10,729 bases of DNA from CAZMGD01 sp964565705 (GCA_964565705.1 CAZMGD010000126.1:1-10729), one strand, 5' to 3'; numbered from the stretch's first letter, positions 1-6,674 are shown. A program made the numbers and translations. Notes: a model not told the origin generated them from the letters alone.

Positions 1-259
1 CGCTGAAGAACCCGTAGCCGGGGTGTACGCCGTCGGCACCGCTGCGCTCGATCGCGTCGAGGATGGCATCGGTGTTGAGGTAGCTCTCGGCAGCGGTCTG
101 CCCGCCGAGCGCGTAGGCCTCGTCGGCGAGCCGGACGTGGAGGGCGTTGCGGTCGAGTTCGGAGTACACGGCCACCGTCTGGATGCCGAGCTCACGCGCA
201 GCTCGGATGACGCGGACGGCGATCTCGCCACGGTTGGCGATCAGGATCTTCTGGAGCAC
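1..259 (-). CDS. accC: Biotin carboxylase subunit of an acyl-CoA carboxylase, N-terminal part (cut by the left edge)
   Basis: The reverse complement from a GTG at 259 gives 86 codons open to the window edge. It begins VLQKILIANRGEIAVRVIRA and later has GADGVHPGYGFFS. These are the signature start of the biotin carboxylase N-terminal domain (KxLIANRGEIA) and the HPGYGFLSE motif, here with F in place of L. The family carboxylates biotin on a carrier domain using ATP and bicarbonate, the first half-reaction of acetyl- or propionyl-CoA carboxylase. In actinomycetes this subunit often also carries the biotinyl domain, but that part lies outside the window. GTG 259 is preferred because homologues start just before KxLIANRGE and a TACATT box precedes it. 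An in-frame ATG at 295-293 would add 12 residues and overlap the start of the ligase gene. The divergent biotin-ligase neighbour supports the call. A pyruvate or other acyl-CoA carboxylase subunit cannot be excluded from this fragment. Confidence 0.93.
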   Translation of the reverse strand, partial: MLQKILIANRGEIAVRVIRAARELGIQTVAVYSELDRNALHVRLADEAYALGGQTAAESYLNTDAILDAIERSGADGVHPGYGFFS

Positions 260-266
260 GGCTGCC

Positions 267-272
267 AATGTA
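267..272 (-). promoter_or_regulatory. Possible -10 box (TACATT) for the biotin carboxylase gene
   Basis: On the minus strand TACATT fits the TANNNT -10 consensus and lies 7 bases before the GTG start at 259. No Shine-Dalgarno sequence is visible before this GTG. This fits a leaderless transcript whose 5' end is at or near the start codon. No convincing -35 element is seen. The call rests on the box and its spacing only. Confidence 0.4.
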
Positions 273-293
273 CGCAACGTGCCCTTTCTCGAC

Positions 294-971
294 ATGATCG
301 ACGGCTGGTCGGTGCGCCACGTCATCGAGACCGGCAGCACGAACGCCGATCTGGTCGCCGCCGCGGTCGACGGAGCGCCGGGACGGACCGTGCTCGTGGC
401 CGACCACCAGACCGCCGGCCGTGGACGCCTCGACCGGACGTGGGACGCGCCGGCGGGAGCGAACCTGCTCGCGAGCGTGCTGCTGCGCGGTGACGACCTG
501 GCCGGCGGGCCGAACCCGGCCGTCCAGCGACTGTCTCTCGCCGCGCTCACCGCATGTGAGGAGGTCGCCGGGGCCCGGCCCGAGCTCAAGTGGCCCAACG
601 ACATCCTGCTCGACGGCGCCAAGCTCGCCGGGGTGCTGGCCCAAGCCGGCGAGGGCTGGCTCGTGATCGGCATCGGACTCAACGTTGCCTGGGCACCGCC
701 GGACGCGGCGCGACTCGGTGACGGCATCGAACCACGCACCGTGCTCGCCGCAGTGCTGCGCGCGTTCGACGCCCTCCCGGAAGACCTGACGCTGCTCTAT
801 CGCTCCCGGCTGTCGACGCTGGGCAGGCGGGTTCGCGTGGACCTGCCCGGCGGGCGCACCATCGTCGGCGTGGCCGTCGACGTGCGCCCGGATGGCCGGC
901 TGGTGATCGACGCCTCGGGGTCCGAGCACGTGGTCGATACGGGTGACATCGTTCACCTGCGCGAGGCCTGA
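294..971 (+). CDS. birA: Biotin--[acetyl-CoA-carboxylase] ligase, monofunctional BirA/BPL type
   Basis: This 225-residue protein activates biotin to biotinyl-5'-AMP and transfers it to the lysine of biotin carrier domains of carboxylases in the cytoplasm. Seen in the sequence: ETGSTN at residues 12-17; the biotinyl-AMP binding loop GRGR at 42-45, followed by W50 and GANLLASVLL from 55; KWPNDILL at 99-106 with catalytic-type Lys99; KLAGVL at 110-115; and VIGIGLNV. A small C-terminal beta domain follows (VDLPGGRTIVGVAVDV). The N-terminal DNA-binding domain of E. coli BirA is absent, so it is the ligase-only class and not expected to be a repressor. ATG 294 is chosen because the fold begins shortly before ETGSTN; an in-frame GTG at 279 would add five residues. 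Neither has a clear ribosome binding site. It diverges from the biotin carboxylase gene, its likely substrate system. Confidence 0.95.
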   Translation: MIDGWSVRHVIETGSTNADLVAAAVDGAPGRTVLVADHQTAGRGRLDRTWDAPAGANLLASVLLRGDDLAGGPNPAVQRLSLAALTACEEVAGARPELKWPNDILLDGAKLAGVLAQAGEGWLVIGIGLNVAWAPPDAARLGDGIEPRTVLAAVLRAFDALPEDLTLLYRSRLSTLGRRVRVDLPGGRTIVGVAVDVRPDGRLVIDASGSEHVVDTGDIVHLREA

Positions 972-999
972 CTGCCGCCGTCCGGCGACCTGCCGCCAC

Positions 1000-1005
1000 T
1001 ACCCT
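1000..1005 (+). promoter_or_regulatory. Possible -10 box (TACCCT) for the LCP-rml operon
   Basis: TACCCT lies between the stop of the biotin ligase gene (971) and the ATG at 1015, with 9 bases between box and start codon. It fits TANNNT, and with no Shine-Dalgarno in the gap it suggests a leaderless or near-leaderless mRNA. The box would start transcription of the following four-gene run. No good -35 was found. Confidence 0.45.
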
Positions 1006-1014
1006 TTGTGCGCC

Positions 1015-2031
1015 ATGCCAACCGTCGACCGTGGATCCCCGCGCCGCAAGCGCCGTCAACTGCGCCTGCTCAACGCGATCGCGCTCGCCTGCGTGATCGG
1101 CGCCGCGGGTGCCGGCGGGGTGGTCGCGGCCACCAACCAGAAGGCTGACAGCGTCACGAAGGTGCCAGAGCTGGACAAGGTGGTCGTGCCGAAGGTGACC
1201 GGCTGGGAGAACTACCTGCTCGTCGGCAGCGACTCGCGCGAAGGCGCCGATCCGGATTCGCCCGACTACGGCGGCATCGGCAGCGCCGACGAGACCGGTG
1301 GCAAGCGCAGCGACACGATCATGATCATGCACGTCGATCACGACGAGGGACGCGCGTCGCTCGTCTCGCTGCCTCGCGACCTGTGGGTGCCGATCGACGG
1401 TGGCAAGTCGAACCGGATCAACAGTGCGTTCAGCCAGGGTGCCGACGTGCTCGTGCGCACCGTGCAGGAATCGCTCGGCGTGCCGATCAACCACTACGTC
1501 GAAGTCGACTTCACGGGCTTCAAACGCCTCGTCGACGCGATGGGCGGCGTGCAGACCTGCTTCGACTACTCGACGCGGGACAAGAACACCGGGCTGTCCA
1601 TCCCCGGCGCGGGCTGCTACACGCTGGACGGGGTGGAGGCGCTCGCCTACGCCCGCAGCCGCCACTACCAGCAGTTCATCGACGGCGAGTGGCAGGAGGA
1701 TGCGACCAGCGACATCGGGCGGACCCAGCGCCAGCAGCAGCTGATCGCCGATGCTGCCAAGGCGCTGCTCGACAAGATGGCCGCCAACCCCTTCGCCGCC
1801 GACGCCGTGCTCGACGCCGCGGTCGATTCCGTGCAGGTCGACCCGCAGACCAACATCTTGACCGCCGCCAAGCAGCTCCAACCCCTGGCCAACGGTGGCT
1901 TCGACCGCTATACGCTGCCGGTTGCCGGCAAGACGGTGGGCGACGCGGCGGTCCTCGAACTGGACGACGGAGCGCTCGAGATCCTGGCCTACTTCGCCGG
2001 CGAGGGCCCCAAGCCCGAACCCACCGCCTGA
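1015..2031 (+). CDS. LytR-CpsA-Psr (LCP) family glycopolymer--peptidoglycan transferase
   Basis: This 338-residue protein has a basic cytoplasmic N-terminus (RRKRRQLR, residues 10-17), one membrane segment at about 18-40, and an extracytoplasmic LCP domain. Family landmarks are all present: LLVGSDSRE from 68, RSDT at 98-101, SLPRD with Arg121 and Asp122, KSNRINSAF, the DFTGFKRLVDAMGGV segment, YARSRH at 212-217, and DIGRTQRQ at 233-240. The conserved Arg/Asp residues bind the pyrophosphate of a polyprenyl-linked glycan. LCP enzymes move such glycans (teichoic acids, capsule, or arabinogalactan in mycobacteria) onto peptidoglycan. There is no LytR_C domain. The next gene starts 17 bases after the stop, so it probably heads an operon with dTDP-rhamnose genes, suggesting that its substrate contains rhamnose or another dTDP-derived sugar. 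An upstream ATG at 943 in the same frame is rejected because it lies inside the ligase gene. Confidence 0.93.
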   Translation: MPTVDRGSPRRKRRQLRLLNAIALACVIGAAGAGGVVAATNQKADSVTKVPELDKVVVPKVTGWENYLLVGSDSREGADPDSPDYGGIGSADETGGKRSDTIMIMHVDHDEGRASLVSLPRDLWVPIDGGKSNRINSAFSQGADVLVRTVQESLGVPINHYVEVDFTGFKRLVDAMGGVQTCFDYSTRDKNTGLSIPGAGCYTLDGVEALAYARSRHYQQFIDGEWQEDATSDIGRTQRQQQLIADAAKALLDKMAANPFAADAVLDAAVDSVQVDPQTNILTAAKQLQPLANGGFDRYTLPVAGKTVGDAAVLELDDGALEILAYFAGEGPKPEPTA

Positions 2032-2048
2032 CCGAAAGCAGTCCTCTG

Positions 2049-3128
2049 ATGAAAGCGCTGATCCTCGCCGGCGGTGCCGGCACCCGGCTGCGCCCGATCA
2101 CCCACACGAGCGCCAAGCAGCTGGTGCCCGTGGCGAACAAGCCGATCCTGTTCTACGGCATCGAGTCGATGGTCGCCGCCGGGATCAAGGAGATCGGCGT
2201 GATCGTCGGCGACACCCGCGCCGAGGTGATGAAGGCGCTCGGTTCGGGCGAGCAGTGGGGGGCGACGATCACCTACATCCCCCAGGATGCGCCGCTCGGG
2301 CTGGCGCACTGCGTGCTGATCGCACGCGACTTCCTGGGCGACGACGACTTCGTGATGTACCTCGGCGACAACCTGCTCGAGCAGGATCTCGCCGCGTTCG
2401 TCGCCGCGTTCGAGACCGCCCGCGCCGGCGACGGCGGGCCCGCCGCGCAGATCCTGCTCAAGCAGGTGCCCGACCCGCACCGCTTCGGCATCGCCAGCCT
2501 GGACGCCGACGGCAACGTCGTGCACCTGGTCGAGAAGCCGGCCGACCCGCCGAGCGACCTCGCCCTCGTCGGTGTGTACCTGTTCGACCACACGATCCAC
2601 GCCGCGGTCGCCTCGATCGAGCCGTCGCCGCGTGGTGAACTCGAGATCACCGACGCGATCCAGTGGCTGATCGACAACGGCCATCAGGTGCGCTGCGAGC
2701 TGCTGACCGGTTGGTGGATCGACACCGGCAAGCTCACACCGCTGCTCGAGGCCAACCGCCTCCTGCTGGAGAAGATCGAGATCCGCATCGAGGGCACCGT
2801 CGACGATGCGTCCGTGATCGACGGGCGGGTGCAGGTCGCCGAGGGCGCCGAGATCGTCAACTCGACGGTTCGCGGGCCCGTGGCGATCGGGCGCGGGGCC
2901 CGGATCGTCGACAGCTTCATCGGGCCGTTCAGCGCGATCGGCGACGGCTGCGAGGTGGTCGACAGCGAGGTCGAGCACTCGGTGGTGATGGCCGGGAGCC
3001 GCATCCTCGACATCCCCCGCCTGGAAGACAGCCTCATCGGGCGGGAGGCGGTCGTGAGTCGCACCCGTGTCCGGCCCCGGGCGCTGCGCCTCATGGTCGG
3101 CGACCACTGCCAGATCGACGTCGAGTGA
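2049..3128 (+). CDS. rmlA: Glucose-1-phosphate thymidylyltransferase, long form (RmlA/StrD type)
   Basis: This 359-residue cytoplasmic enzyme joins glucose-1-phosphate and dTTP to give dTDP-glucose and pyrophosphate. The nucleotidyltransferase domain shows LAGGAGTRLRP at 6-16, KQLVPV from 23, NKPI at 30-33, YLGDN at 104-108 with the metal-binding Asp107, VEKP, and WWIDTGK at 222-228. From about residue 248 to the end the sequence follows the loose hexapeptide pattern of a left-handed beta helix (for example VAIGRGARIVDSFIG). That makes it the long form, related to StrD-type enzymes, rather than the roughly 290-residue RmlA of many rhamnose operons. It follows the LCP gene by 17 bases and precedes the dehydratase by 16, so it is probably cotranscribed. 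The preceding GAAAG is at best a weak ribosome binding site. A sugar other than glucose-1-phosphate as substrate is possible but less likely with rmlB and rmlD downstream. Confidence 0.93.
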   Translation: MKALILAGGAGTRLRPITHTSAKQLVPVANKPILFYGIESMVAAGIKEIGVIVGDTRAEVMKALGSGEQWGATITYIPQDAPLGLAHCVLIARDFLGDDDFVMYLGDNLLEQDLAAFVAAFETARAGDGGPAAQILLKQVPDPHRFGIASLDADGNVVHLVEKPADPPSDLALVGVYLFDHTIHAAVASIEPSPRGELEITDAIQWLIDNGHQVRCELLTGWWIDTGKLTPLLEANRLLLEKIEIRIEGTVDDASVIDGRVQVAEGAEIVNSTVRGPVAIGRGARIVDSFIGPFSAIGDGCEVVDSEVEHSVVMAGSRILDIPRLEDSLIGREAVVSRTRVRPRALRLMVGDHCQIDVE

Positions 3129-3132
3129 AGGA
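3127..3132 (+). promoter_or_regulatory. Candidate ribosome binding site before rmlB
   Basis: GAAGGA overlaps the stop codon of the preceding thymidylyltransferase gene and lies 12 bases before the ATG at 3145. The spacing is longer than ideal. It supports ATG 3145 as the start and suggests translational coupling within the operon. Confidence 0.4.
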
Positions 3133-3144
3133 TCCCCGACAACC

Positions 3145-4128
3145 ATGAAACTGTTCGTCACCGGCGCCGCCGGGTTCATCGGATCGAACTTCGTGCGCCA
3201 CGTGCTGGCCACCTCTGACGATGAGATCACGGTGTTCGACGCCCTCACGTACGCCGGCAACCTCGCCAACCTGGCCGACGTCGCCGACGACCCGCGCTAC
3301 TCGTTCGTGCACGCCGACATCTGCGACCGCGACGCCGTCGCGGCGGCGATGGACGGGCACGACGCCGTCGTCCACTTCGCCGCCGAGAGCCACGTCGACC
3401 GCAGCATCATCAACCCGGACGCGTTCGTCCGCACGAACTGCGACGGCACGAACGTGCTCTGCGACACCGCCCGCCGCGTCGGCGTCGAGCGGTTCCTGCA
3501 CATCTCCACCGACGAGGTGTACGGCTCCATCGACGTCGGCAGCTTCGCCGAGAGCTCGCCGTTGAACCCGCGCTCGCCCTACTCGGCGGCCAAGGCCGGC
3601 AGCGACCTGATCGCGCTCAGCTACCACACGACCTACGGGCTGCCGGTGCTCGTCACCCGCAGCAGCAACCAGTTCGGGCCGTTCCAGTTCCCCGAGAAGG
3701 TCATCCCGCTGTTCACCACCAACCTGCTCGACGGGGTGAAGGTGCCGCTGTACGGCGACGGTGGCAACGTGCGCGACTGGTTGTTCGTCGAGGACAACGT
3801 GCGCGCCGTCGAGCTGGTGCTGCGCCAGGGCACGATCGGTGAGATCTACAACATCGGTGCGCACAACGAGATCACGAACTTCGAGCTCACGCATCGCCTG
3901 CTCGACCTCACCGGGCGCGACGAGTCGTTCATCCAGCCCGTCGAGGATCGCCTCGGCCATGACCGCCGGTACTCGATCACCACGGACAAGATCGCCGCAC
4001 TCGGTTGGAAGCCACAGCACGACCTGGCCGAGGCGTTGGAGGACACGGTGGCCTGGTACCGCGACAACCGGACGTGGTGGGAGCCGCTGAAGGAGCGCGC
4101 CGCGTTCGATCGCAAGCCGGTCGCCTGA
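3145..4128 (+). CDS. rmlB: dTDP-glucose 4,6-dehydratase
   Basis: This 327-residue member of the extended short-chain dehydrogenase family uses bound NAD+ to convert dTDP-glucose to dTDP-4-keto-6-deoxyglucose. Visible features are the Rossmann motif GAAGFIG at 7-13, HFAAESHVDRSI in the substrate-binding region, the STDEVYG segment with the catalytic Thr122-Asp123-Glu124 trio, the Tyr146-x3-Lys150 pair in PYSAAK, and the RSSNQFGPFQFPEKVIP stretch followed by DWLFVEDN typical of RmlB. Its length is normal for the family. The start is ATG 3145 because the Rossmann strand begins immediately. The stop is 4 bases before the GTG of the reductase gene. Its product is the precursor of dTDP-rhamnose and of other dTDP-6-deoxysugars. 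Confidence 0.96.
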   Translation: MKLFVTGAAGFIGSNFVRHVLATSDDEITVFDALTYAGNLANLADVADDPRYSFVHADICDRDAVAAAMDGHDAVVHFAAESHVDRSIINPDAFVRTNCDGTNVLCDTARRVGVERFLHISTDEVYGSIDVGSFAESSPLNPRSPYSAAKAGSDLIALSYHTTYGLPVLVTRSSNQFGPFQFPEKVIPLFTTNLLDGVKVPLYGDGGNVRDWLFVEDNVRAVELVLRQGTIGEIYNIGAHNEITNFELTHRLLDLTGRDESFIQPVEDRLGHDRRYSITTDKIAALGWKPQHDLAEALEDTVAWYRDNRTWWEPLKERAAFDRKPVA

Positions 4129-4132
4129 CGCG

Positions 4133-4993
4133 GTGCGCCCGCTCAAGATCTTCGTCACCGGCGCCAACGGTCAGCTCGGGCGCGACGTCGTGCACGTGTG
4201 GACCGCGGCGGGCCACGACGTTGCCGGCTTCGGCCGCTCGGCGCTCGACGTCACCGACCGCGGTGCCGTCGTGCGGATGCTCGATTCGCAGCGTCCCGAC
4301 ATCGTCGTCAACTGCGCGGCGTGGACCGCGGTGGACGCCTGCGAGTCGGATCCCGAGCGGGCCCAGATCGCCAACGCCGACTCGGTGGCGCATCTGGTCG
4401 AAGGCTGCCTCGCTGCGGGGGCGCGCTTGATCCATGTCAGCACGGACTACGTGTTCGACGGGTCCAAGCCGACGCCGTACGTCGAGACCGACGAACCCAA
4501 CCCGGTGTCGGTGTACGGCACGACCAAGTTGGCGGGTGAGCACGCCGCGCTGCAGCTCGGTGACCGGGCAGCGGTCGTGCGCACGTCGTGGGTGTGCAGC
4601 GAGCACGGCTCGAACATGGTGAAGACCGTGCTGCGACTTGCCGCCGAGCGGCCGCAGCTCGCGTTCGTCGCCGATCAGGTCGGCCACCCGACGTTCACCG
4701 CCGACCTGGCCGAGCAGCTGCACCGGATCGCCGACGAGGAGCTGTCGGGAGTCATCCACGCCACCAACCAGGGTGCGGTCAGCTGGTACGAGTTCGCTCG
4801 CGAGGTCGTCGCCGCGTCCGGCCGGGATCCGGAGATGGTTCGGCCGATCGCCACCGCCGACCTCCAGCCGCCGCGCCCTGCGCCTCGGCCCGCCAACAGC
4901 GTGCTCGACAACGCCGTGCTCCGCGCCGCCGGCGTACCGCTGTTGCGCGACTTCCGCGAGCCCCTCGCCGAGGTCGTCGCCAAGCTGTGTTGA
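4133..4993 (+). CDS. rmlD: dTDP-4-dehydrorhamnose reductase
   Basis: This 286-residue protein catalyses the NAD(P)H-dependent last step to dTDP-L-rhamnose. It shows the Rossmann motif GANGQLG at 10-16, DIVVNCAAWTAVDACE with the family's characteristic position after the fourth strand, STDYVFDG at 103-110, the Tyr128-x3-Lys132 catalytic pair in YGTTK, and RTSWVCSEHGSNMV and DQVGHPTFTADLA, all standard for RmlD. The start is GTG 4133, four bases after the rmlB stop and without a ribosome binding site of its own, so translation is probably coupled. It is the last gene of the run and is followed by a repeat- and hairpin-rich stretch. The intermediate it needs is made by RmlC, whose gene is not in this operon; it must be elsewhere for rhamnose to be the product. 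Confidence 0.94.
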   Translation: MRPLKIFVTGANGQLGRDVVHVWTAAGHDVAGFGRSALDVTDRGAVVRMLDSQRPDIVVNCAAWTAVDACESDPERAQIANADSVAHLVEGCLAAGARLIHVSTDYVFDGSKPTPYVETDEPNPVSVYGTTKLAGEHAALQLGDRAAVVRTSWVCSEHGSNMVKTVLRLAAERPQLAFVADQVGHPTFTADLAEQLHRIADEELSGVIHATNQGAVSWYEFAREVVAASGRDPEMVRPIATADLQPPRPAPRPANSVLDNAVLRAAGVPLLRDFREPLAEVVAKLC

Positions 4994-5015
4994 AGGCTCG
5001 CAAACGTACTCGATG

Positions 5016-5147
5016 GCTCGCTGCGCTCGCTGGCGGCGCCTGAGCTCGCCGAGCGGGACTCGCTTCGCTCGCTGAAGCCTCGGCTGCCGCCGGTTCGCGG
5101 TTGCGCTCGCTGTGTGCGGGGTGCTCGCTGCGCTCGCGAAGCCTCGG
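5016..5147. repeat. Cluster of short GC-rich direct repeats between rmlD and the lipoprotein gene
   Basis: GCTCGCTGCGCTCGC occurs exactly at 5016-5030 and 5123-5137. A close variant, CTCGCTTCGCTCGC, lies at 5059-5072, and the core GCGCTCGC is at 5103-5110. A second unit, GAAGCCTCGG, follows two of the copies (5074-5083 and 5138-5147), so the compound unit is repeated about 64 bases apart. The stretch carries no recognisable gene. It may be a member of a dispersed family of intergenic repeats, and it fills most of the 4994-5201 gap. Copy number elsewhere in the genome cannot be judged here. Confidence 0.6.
5050..5071 (+). terminator. Possible hairpin after the LCP-rml operon
   Basis: CGAGCG (5050-5055) and CGCTCG (5066-5071) form a perfect 6-base-pair stem with a 10-base loop, 57 bases after the rmlD stop. 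A further overlapping stem GCTTC/GAAGC (5062-5066 with 5074-5078) is possible. There is no T-tract, so this is not a classic intrinsic terminator. It could act as an RNA 3'-end structure, or may simply reflect the repeats. Confidence 0.25.
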
Positions 5148-5187
5148 TGGCCGATCGAGCTGCCGGGCCGGTGATGGCCTCGGTCGG

Positions 5188-5193
5188 TAGCCT
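5188..5193 (+). promoter_or_regulatory. Possible -10 box (TAGCCT) for the beta-lactamase-like lipoprotein gene
   Basis: TAGCCT fits TANNNT and lies 8 bases before the ATC at 5202 that is the best candidate start of the lipoprotein frame. The same arrangement, a TANNNT box 7-9 bases before a start with no Shine-Dalgarno, is seen before three other genes in the window. No clear -35 was seen. Confidence 0.4.
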
Positions 5194-5201
5194 GTCGTCC
5201 C

Positions 5202-6632
5202 ATCGTCTCGTCCTCGCGGCCTTGGCGCGCCCGCGTCCTCGTCCTGGCACTCGCCGGTGGATCGCTCGCGTCGGCGTGCGGGTCGGGCACCGGCGCGTCG
5301 CCCGCGCCGACGCTCGTCACGACCCCGGTGCCGACATCGTCGACGACCTCGACGTCCACCCCCAGCACGACGCTGGCACCGCGCACGTCGACGACTGCAT
5401 CGAGCACCATCACGCTCGCCCCCGAGTCCACGACGGTCGAACCGCCGGCCACTGGCGCGGCGGCGACCGACGGCACGACGTCGACGTCGCTCGTCGAGAC
5501 GCCGCAGACGACGCCGACCACGGCCCGTTCGCCGGTGTCGGTCGCGACCGCGCCCGCGCTGGCGCCGACCGGCCAGGCCAACCAGCCCGACGCATGGCCG
5601 GCGTTCGACGACGTGATCACCAGCTTCATGGGCCGCCGCAGCCTGGCGGGGGCGTCCGTCGCGGTGTCCTACGAGGGCCGGCTGGTGTACGCCCAGACGT
5701 ACGGCACCCGGGACCTCCTGTCGGGTGCACCCGTCGAGTACTCGTCGCGGTTCGACTTCGCCAGCCTGTCGAAGGTGTTCACGGCGGCGACCGTCATGCA
5801 CCTCGCCGAACAGGGCCGCATCGACCTGGAGGCTCGCGTGGCGGACGTGCTCGCCGACCGCCTGGACCTCCCCTCGGGCTACGACCGGCGGTTCGACGGC
5901 GTCACCGTCCGCCAGCTGCTCAGCCACACCAGCGGCCTGAACCCCAAGCCGCCGCTCGGACCGATCGGCGCCGAGAGCTGCGACGCGCTCGTCGCTCACG
6001 CGCTCGCCAAGTCGTTGATCCACGATCCCGGCAACTACCGCTACGCCAACGCCAACTACTGCCTGCTGGGTGATGTCATCGAGACCCTCGGGGAGGGCAG
6101 CTGGTTCCAGGTCGTGCAACGCGAGACGCTGGAGCCGCTCGGCATCACGGACGTCGCGCTCGGTCATCCGGGGGTCACGGCGCCGGGTGACGTCATCCAC
6201 TGGGCGGACCCGGTCGCCACAGGCCAGAACCCCCTGTTCCTCGACGCGCTCGGGCCGGCCGGGCAGCTCATCGGAACGCCCTACGACGCGGTGCGCGTGC
6301 TCGACGCCCTCGCTGGCCACTCGCCGACGCCGCTCGTTCGGCCCGAGACGTACTTCTCGATGGTGCTGCCACAGGCCGTGGCGTACACCCCGACCGAGCA
6401 CTACGGCTACGGGCTGTTCGTCTGGGATGGCGGGACCACCATCGGCCACACCGGTTCACTGCCGATGGTGCGGGCGATGGCGGCCCACCAGAGCGACGGC
6501 TACACCTGGTGCATCCTCGTCAACGGCACGTTCGACGACTACAGCTCAGGGTTCCGCAAGGTGATGTCCGGGGCGATCGCGGCGACCGGCAACGTGTGGC
6601 CAGCGGTGGACTACACCCAGCTCGTGCCGTAG
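5202..6632 (+). CDS. Serine beta-lactamase/penicillin-binding-like hydrolase, predicted lipoprotein (start codon unusual)
   Basis: The frame carries a class C beta-lactamase-like (Beta-lactamase family) domain from about residue 130. It has the Ser188-x-x-Lys191 motif (SLSK), Tyr281-Ala-Asn283 (YAN, equivalent to YSN) and His416-Thr-Gly418 (HTG, equivalent to KTG). Family members include esterases, D-aminopeptidases and carboxypeptidases, so the substrate is unknown. The N-terminal part reads as a lipoprotein signal: basic RPWRAR, then a hydrophobic run from Val12 and a lipobox-like ASAC with Cys26. A Thr/Ser/Pro-rich linker of about 100 residues follows, which would hold the domain away from the membrane on the outer face. 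No ATG, GTG or TTG occurs in this frame between the stop at 5172-5174 and the signal. ATC 5202 is chosen because it sits 8 bases after a -10-like box and just before the basic region. The first in-frame ATG (5328) would remove the whole signal peptide. Numbering assumes the ATC. Confidence 0.8.
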   Translation: MVSSSRPWRARVLVLALAGGSLASACGSGTGASPAPTLVTTPVPTSSTTSTSTPSTTLAPRTSTTASSTITLAPESTTVEPPATGAAATDGTTSTSLVETPQTTPTTARSPVSVATAPALAPTGQANQPDAWPAFDDVITSFMGRRSLAGASVAVSYEGRLVYAQTYGTRDLLSGAPVEYSSRFDFASLSKVFTAATVMHLAEQGRIDLEARVADVLADRLDLPSGYDRRFDGVTVRQLLSHTSGLNPKPPLGPIGAESCDALVAHALAKSLIHDPGNYRYANANYCLLGDVIETLGEGSWFQVVQRETLEPLGITDVALGHPGVTAPGDVIHWADPVATGQNPLFLDALGPAGQLIGTPYDAVRVLDALAGHSPTPLVRPETYFSMVLPQAVAYTPTEHYGYGLFVWDGGTTIGHTGSLPMVRAMAAHQSDGYTWCILVNGTFDDYSSGFRKVMSGAIAATGNVWPAVDYTQLVP

Positions 6633-6668
6633 CCCCTCGCCCACCCGGGCGTCACGGAGAGTGTGCAC

Positions 6669-6674
6669 TATCGT
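6669..6674 (+). promoter_or_regulatory. Possible -10 box (TATCGT) for the STAND ATPase gene
   Basis: TATCGT lies in the 51-base gap after the lipoprotein gene and 9 bases before the GTG at 6684. It fits TANNNT, and no Shine-Dalgarno is present, which again suggests a leaderless mRNA and favours GTG 6684 over the in-frame GTG at 6663, which precedes the box. No convincing -35 is seen. Confidence 0.4.

Noticed and set aside
943..1014. N-terminal extension of the LCP protein with several Cys residues that looks like a small zinc motif
   Set aside because: It overlaps the 3' end of the biotin ligase gene, and the expected basic-then-membrane start of LCP proteins begins at 1015.
1989..3269. Long open frame on the minus strand opposite rmlA
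   Set aside because: It is the antisense shadow of a well-recognised enzyme gene in high-GC DNA and has no recognisable domain. The same holds for the minus-strand frames at 679-1881, 3091-4167, 3977-5629, 4779-6449, 7233-8714 and 8462-10228.
2049..4993. Antibiotic deoxysugar cluster suggested by the StrD-like rmlA
   Set aside because: No aminotransferase, glycosyltransferase or polyketide gene is present. The LCP neighbour and rmlD point to the cell wall.
5016..5147. CRISPR array
   Set aside because: The repeats are 10-15 bases, irregularly spaced and without unique spacers of constant length; no cas genes are nearby.
5114..6073. 319-codon plus-strand frame starting near ATG 5114, overlapping the lipoprotein gene
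   Set aside because: It is rich in Arg, Asp and His with no domain, while the overlapping frame has all three beta-lactamase motifs. ATG 5174 in this frame is only kept as a frameshift alternative for the lipoprotein start.
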